A stretch of 64,000 nt of DNA. Origin: Roseovarius nubinhibens ISM (GTDB taxonomy: Bacteria > Pseudomonadota > Alphaproteobacteria > Rhodobacterales > Rhodobacteraceae). The stretch spans positions 1,613,466 to 1,677,465 of the forward strand of contig NZ_CH724156.1 in NCBI RefSeq assembly GCF_000152625.1. Reading direction: 5' to 3'. Position 1 is the stretch's first letter, and every line of letters begins with the position of its first letter. Positions 62,046-64,000 of the stretch are shown here, piece by piece. The notes beneath the pieces are model-generated. The model did no database searches. It was not told the origin of the DNA and saw only the letters and a program-made list of their open reading frames with translations. The translations under genes and the position numbers were made by a program.

Positions 62046-62792
62046 ATGACAGCAAGGGGCCTGATTGTGAACGGATCGCATCGCCGCATTGGCATCAGCG
62101 ACGACACCGCCCAGGTCGTCGGCGTCACGGTGCAATATGTCATCGACACACTGACCAACCGCATCGTGTCGCGGGAATATGGCGTTGACGAGCGCCTCCC
62201 GTCAGAGCGGCAGATGGCGCTCGATCTCGGTGTGGCGCGCAACACGGTGCGCGAGGCGCTGGATAAGCTCGAAGAGCGCGGGATGATCCGCCGCCGTGCC
62301 GGTTCGGGCTCTTTCGTGACCTATGATCCCGAGGCCGTCACGACCTCTTCGGCCCCCGTCGCAGCGGAGACGGGCCCGCTGCATCTGCAAGTGGTGCGCG
62401 GCATATTCGAGCCCGAGATGGTGCGCCTTGCCATCATCACGATGTCGCCGCGCCAGATCGAGGCCTTGGGCGAGACCTTGTCGAGGATGGAGGCGGTCCA
62501 AACGGATGCCATGCAATTCGTGCGTCTCGAAGAAGAGTTTCACCGCCAGCTTGCCGAAGGCACCGGCAACCCGTTGCTGACCGCCTGCTATAACCTCGTG
62601 ATCGATGCCCGGCGGCAGAGCTTTCGCTCGGCCATGTACCGTCGCCATCTGACGCCAAGCCGCATCGCAGCCTACCAAAGAGGCTATAACGCGCTCTTCA
62701 ACGCCATCGCGGCGCGGGATGTCGAAGAGGCCAGCGAATTCATGAAACTGACCCTTCTCGAAGACCAAAAGCTGCTCATGCAGGAAGACTGA
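62046..62792 (+). CDS. GntR-family (FadR subfamily) transcriptional regulator
   Basis: 248 aa. HTH: YGVDERLPSERQMALDLGVARNTVREALDKLEERGMI, wing RRRAGSGSFVTYDP. The FCD domain follows (LEEEFHRQLAEGTGNPLLTAC, FRSAMYRRHLTPSRI). It converges with and overlaps the 3' end of the substrate-binding gene by 17 nt and may regulate the same transport system upstream of the window edge. Confidence 0.9.
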   Translation: MTARGLIVNGSHRRIGISDDTAQVVGVTVQYVIDTLTNRIVSREYGVDERLPSERQMALDLGVARNTVREALDKLEERGMIRRRAGSGSFVTYDPEAVTTSSAPVAAETGPLHLQVVRGIFEPEMVRLAIITMSPRQIEALGETLSRMEAVQTDAMQFVRLEEEFHRQLAEGTGNPLLTACYNLVIDARRQSFRSAMYRRHLTPSRIAAYQRGYNALFNAIAARDVEEASEFMKLTLLEDQKLLMQED

Positions 62793-63993
62793 TCTCGCTC
62801 TGCGCTACAGGCCGGGGCGACAGGCGCTGATGCCACATCTGGCCCAGCTCCGTCATATGCAACTTGAGCCGCGCCTCATGCGCGTCGAGCCACTCTAGAA
62901 CCGACCCGAATTCCACGATCCGGGCGCGCCCGTCTCGGATCTTGACCACCGGCCAATCCCCCACCAGCGCGTTGTCGATGCCAAACAGCGGCGTGCCATA
63001 CCACCGGGCGGGGCCAAAGGCATGCGGCATCTCCTGCCGCCGTTTCATCGCCGCAAGCACCGAGACCGGCGCGGTGGTGTCGGCCAGCTCGACCGCATTG
63101 TGCCACAGGTCAAGCACCGAGGCATATTCCCAGCTCACCGCGTTCCACTTGCCGGGATATTGCCGGTTGTAGCTGTCAAAAAACGCCTTGGGTCGACTAA
63201 AGAAGAAACTCGTATCGGCAAGCTTTGGATCGTCGAAATCGGGAAACTGAAACGTGTATTTCGCCATGAACTCGGGCGAGGTCCGGGCGATCATGCGGGG
63301 ATAGTCATCCGCGGTACAGGCGAGGATCTCGCCGGCAAACCCCAGAGCATGGGCAGCTTCGGTCAGCGCCTGCATCATCGGCGGCGCGGCCGAACAAAAG
63401 CAGAGCACATCCGGCTGCTCTGCCAGCATCGCCGCCACGATCTCTTCGGCATTGGTGGCGCTGGGGGCATAGCGCACCTCCTTGACCATATCATGCCCCG
63501 TCGCCTCAAAGGCCGCCCGATAGACCGCGAGCGACGGCAGGCCGAGGCGATCGGACTGGCTGCAAAGGGCAACGCGGCGGGCCTGCGGCACGGCCCGGGC
63601 CAGCCATTCGACACCGGTGACATTGAACAGCGGATGCACCTCGGCCGGGGCGATCATATAGGGGGTGTCAGGCGACAGATCGCTGGGCAATAGGGTCGAT
63701 ACGAGCACCCGTTTCTGCATCAGATAGGGCAGAACCGGCGCAAAACTGTCGCCGCCGAGGGTCAGGATCAGCCGCACGCGCTGCCGCTCCACCATGTCGC
63801 GCGTGGCCGCCAGGGTGCGCTCTGCACCAAGCGCACTGTCATGCAGCACGATCTCGACCCGGTGGCGCCGCCCGGCGATCATCAACCCGCCCGAGGCGTT
63901 GATGCCATCGGCCCAGATCCGGCAGCCGTCAATGCCCTGATGGCCCCATTCCGCCTCGGGGCCCGAGAGCGGCGTGACGAATCCAATACGCAC
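62776..63993 (-). CDS. Periplasmic-binding-protein-like (branched-chain amino acid / amide type), possibly 5' partial
   Basis: About 405 residues visible. The LivJ/AmiC-type ligand-binding core begins RIGFVTPLSGPEAEWGHQG and contains LILTLGGDSFAPVLPYLMQK, APAEVHPLFNVTGVEWLARA, AEEIVAAMLAEQPDVLCFCS and AVSWEYASVLDLWHNAVELAD. The first visible codon is GTG, without a signal peptide. The frame stays open to the window edge (codons SP precede it), so the true start and a signal peptide may lie outside. Amides, amino acids or urea are usual ligands. Confidence 0.82.
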   Translation of the reverse strand: MRIGFVTPLSGPEAEWGHQGIDGCRIWADGINASGGLMIAGRRHRVEIVLHDSALGAERTLAATRDMVERQRVRLILTLGGDSFAPVLPYLMQKRVLVSTLLPSDLSPDTPYMIAPAEVHPLFNVTGVEWLARAVPQARRVALCSQSDRLGLPSLAVYRAAFEATGHDMVKEVRYAPSATNAEEIVAAMLAEQPDVLCFCSAAPPMMQALTEAAHALGFAGEILACTADDYPRMIARTSPEFMAKYTFQFPDFDDPKLADTSFFFSRPKAFFDSYNRQYPGKWNAVSWEYASVLDLWHNAVELADTTAPVSVLAAMKRRQEMPHAFGPARWYGTPLFGIDNALVGDWPVVKIRDGRARIVEFGSVLEWLDAHEARLKLHMTELGQMWHQRLSPRPVAQSEISLPA

Positions 63994-64000
63994 TGGCGAG

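Overview
The window is a high-GC alphaproteobacterial chromosome segment, most likely from the Roseobacter/Rhodobacteraceae group. Three things point there: the protein families (PetP/PetR-like pair, ZapE, TIGR02300 protein, several PotABCD-type amine importers), the GC-rich codon usage, and a REP-like intergenic element of the kind seen in that family. There is no rRNA operon and no CRISPR array. Two tRNA genes are present: Ala(GGC) and Thr(CGT).

Layout. 1-5001: an operon with the 3' part of a glycine C-acetyltransferase (kbl), a cysteine-synthase-fold PLP enzyme and a two-domain flavin/Fe-S oxidoreductase, followed by a GlxA/GbdR-type regulator. 5075-6616: an MsrA-family protein whose catalytic Cys is Ser, and an EamA transporter. 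6623-14288: a polyamine unit with a potFGHI-type importer and a PuuB-like oxidase on the minus strand, facing a GntR regulator and a SpuC-like aminotransferase; an identical TTTGATCA core lies upstream of both arms. 14485-21545: an M24-family protein resembling ectoine hydrolase/creatinase, divergent from a second importer whose permeases carry large extra domains. 21635-27872: PhoD phosphatase, IlvE, PetP/PetR and LeuCD. 28294-39796: mainly housekeeping genes (HemF, RsmC-like, ClpS, ZapE, AccA) with regulators and small exporters. 40073-47671: a quinone-reductase/LysR pair, a fatty acid desaturase, and a TetR regulator divergent from a third Pot-type importer.

48738-61837 is a 13.1-kb genomic island in the 3' end of tRNA-Thr(CGT), bounded by 21-bp direct repeats. 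It has lower GC than the flanks. It carries a P4-type integrase, two AlpA-like proteins, a RepA-like helicase ATPase with an adjacent iteron-like origin candidate, a Cro/CI-type repressor with paired palindromic operators, a secreted nuclease, several unknown proteins, and one phage-ejection-like protein with internal repeats. No capsid, portal or terminase gene is visible. The best reading is a phage-satellite-like or otherwise replicating integrative element. It is the most likely place here for undescribed biology, especially the two-gene membrane module beside attL.

62046-64000 returns to backbone sequence, with a FadR-type regulator and an amide/amino-acid-type substrate-binding protein that runs to the window edge.

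How the genes work together. Much of the backbone serves uptake and breakdown of organic nitrogen compounds: polyamines, possibly ectoine-like or N-methylated compounds, and amino acids. Each transport unit sits beside its own regulator (GntR, TetR) or a divergent catabolic gene. Gene calls rest on recognisable motifs and gene context. Substrates named for transporters and oxidoreductases are inferences from family and neighbourhood.
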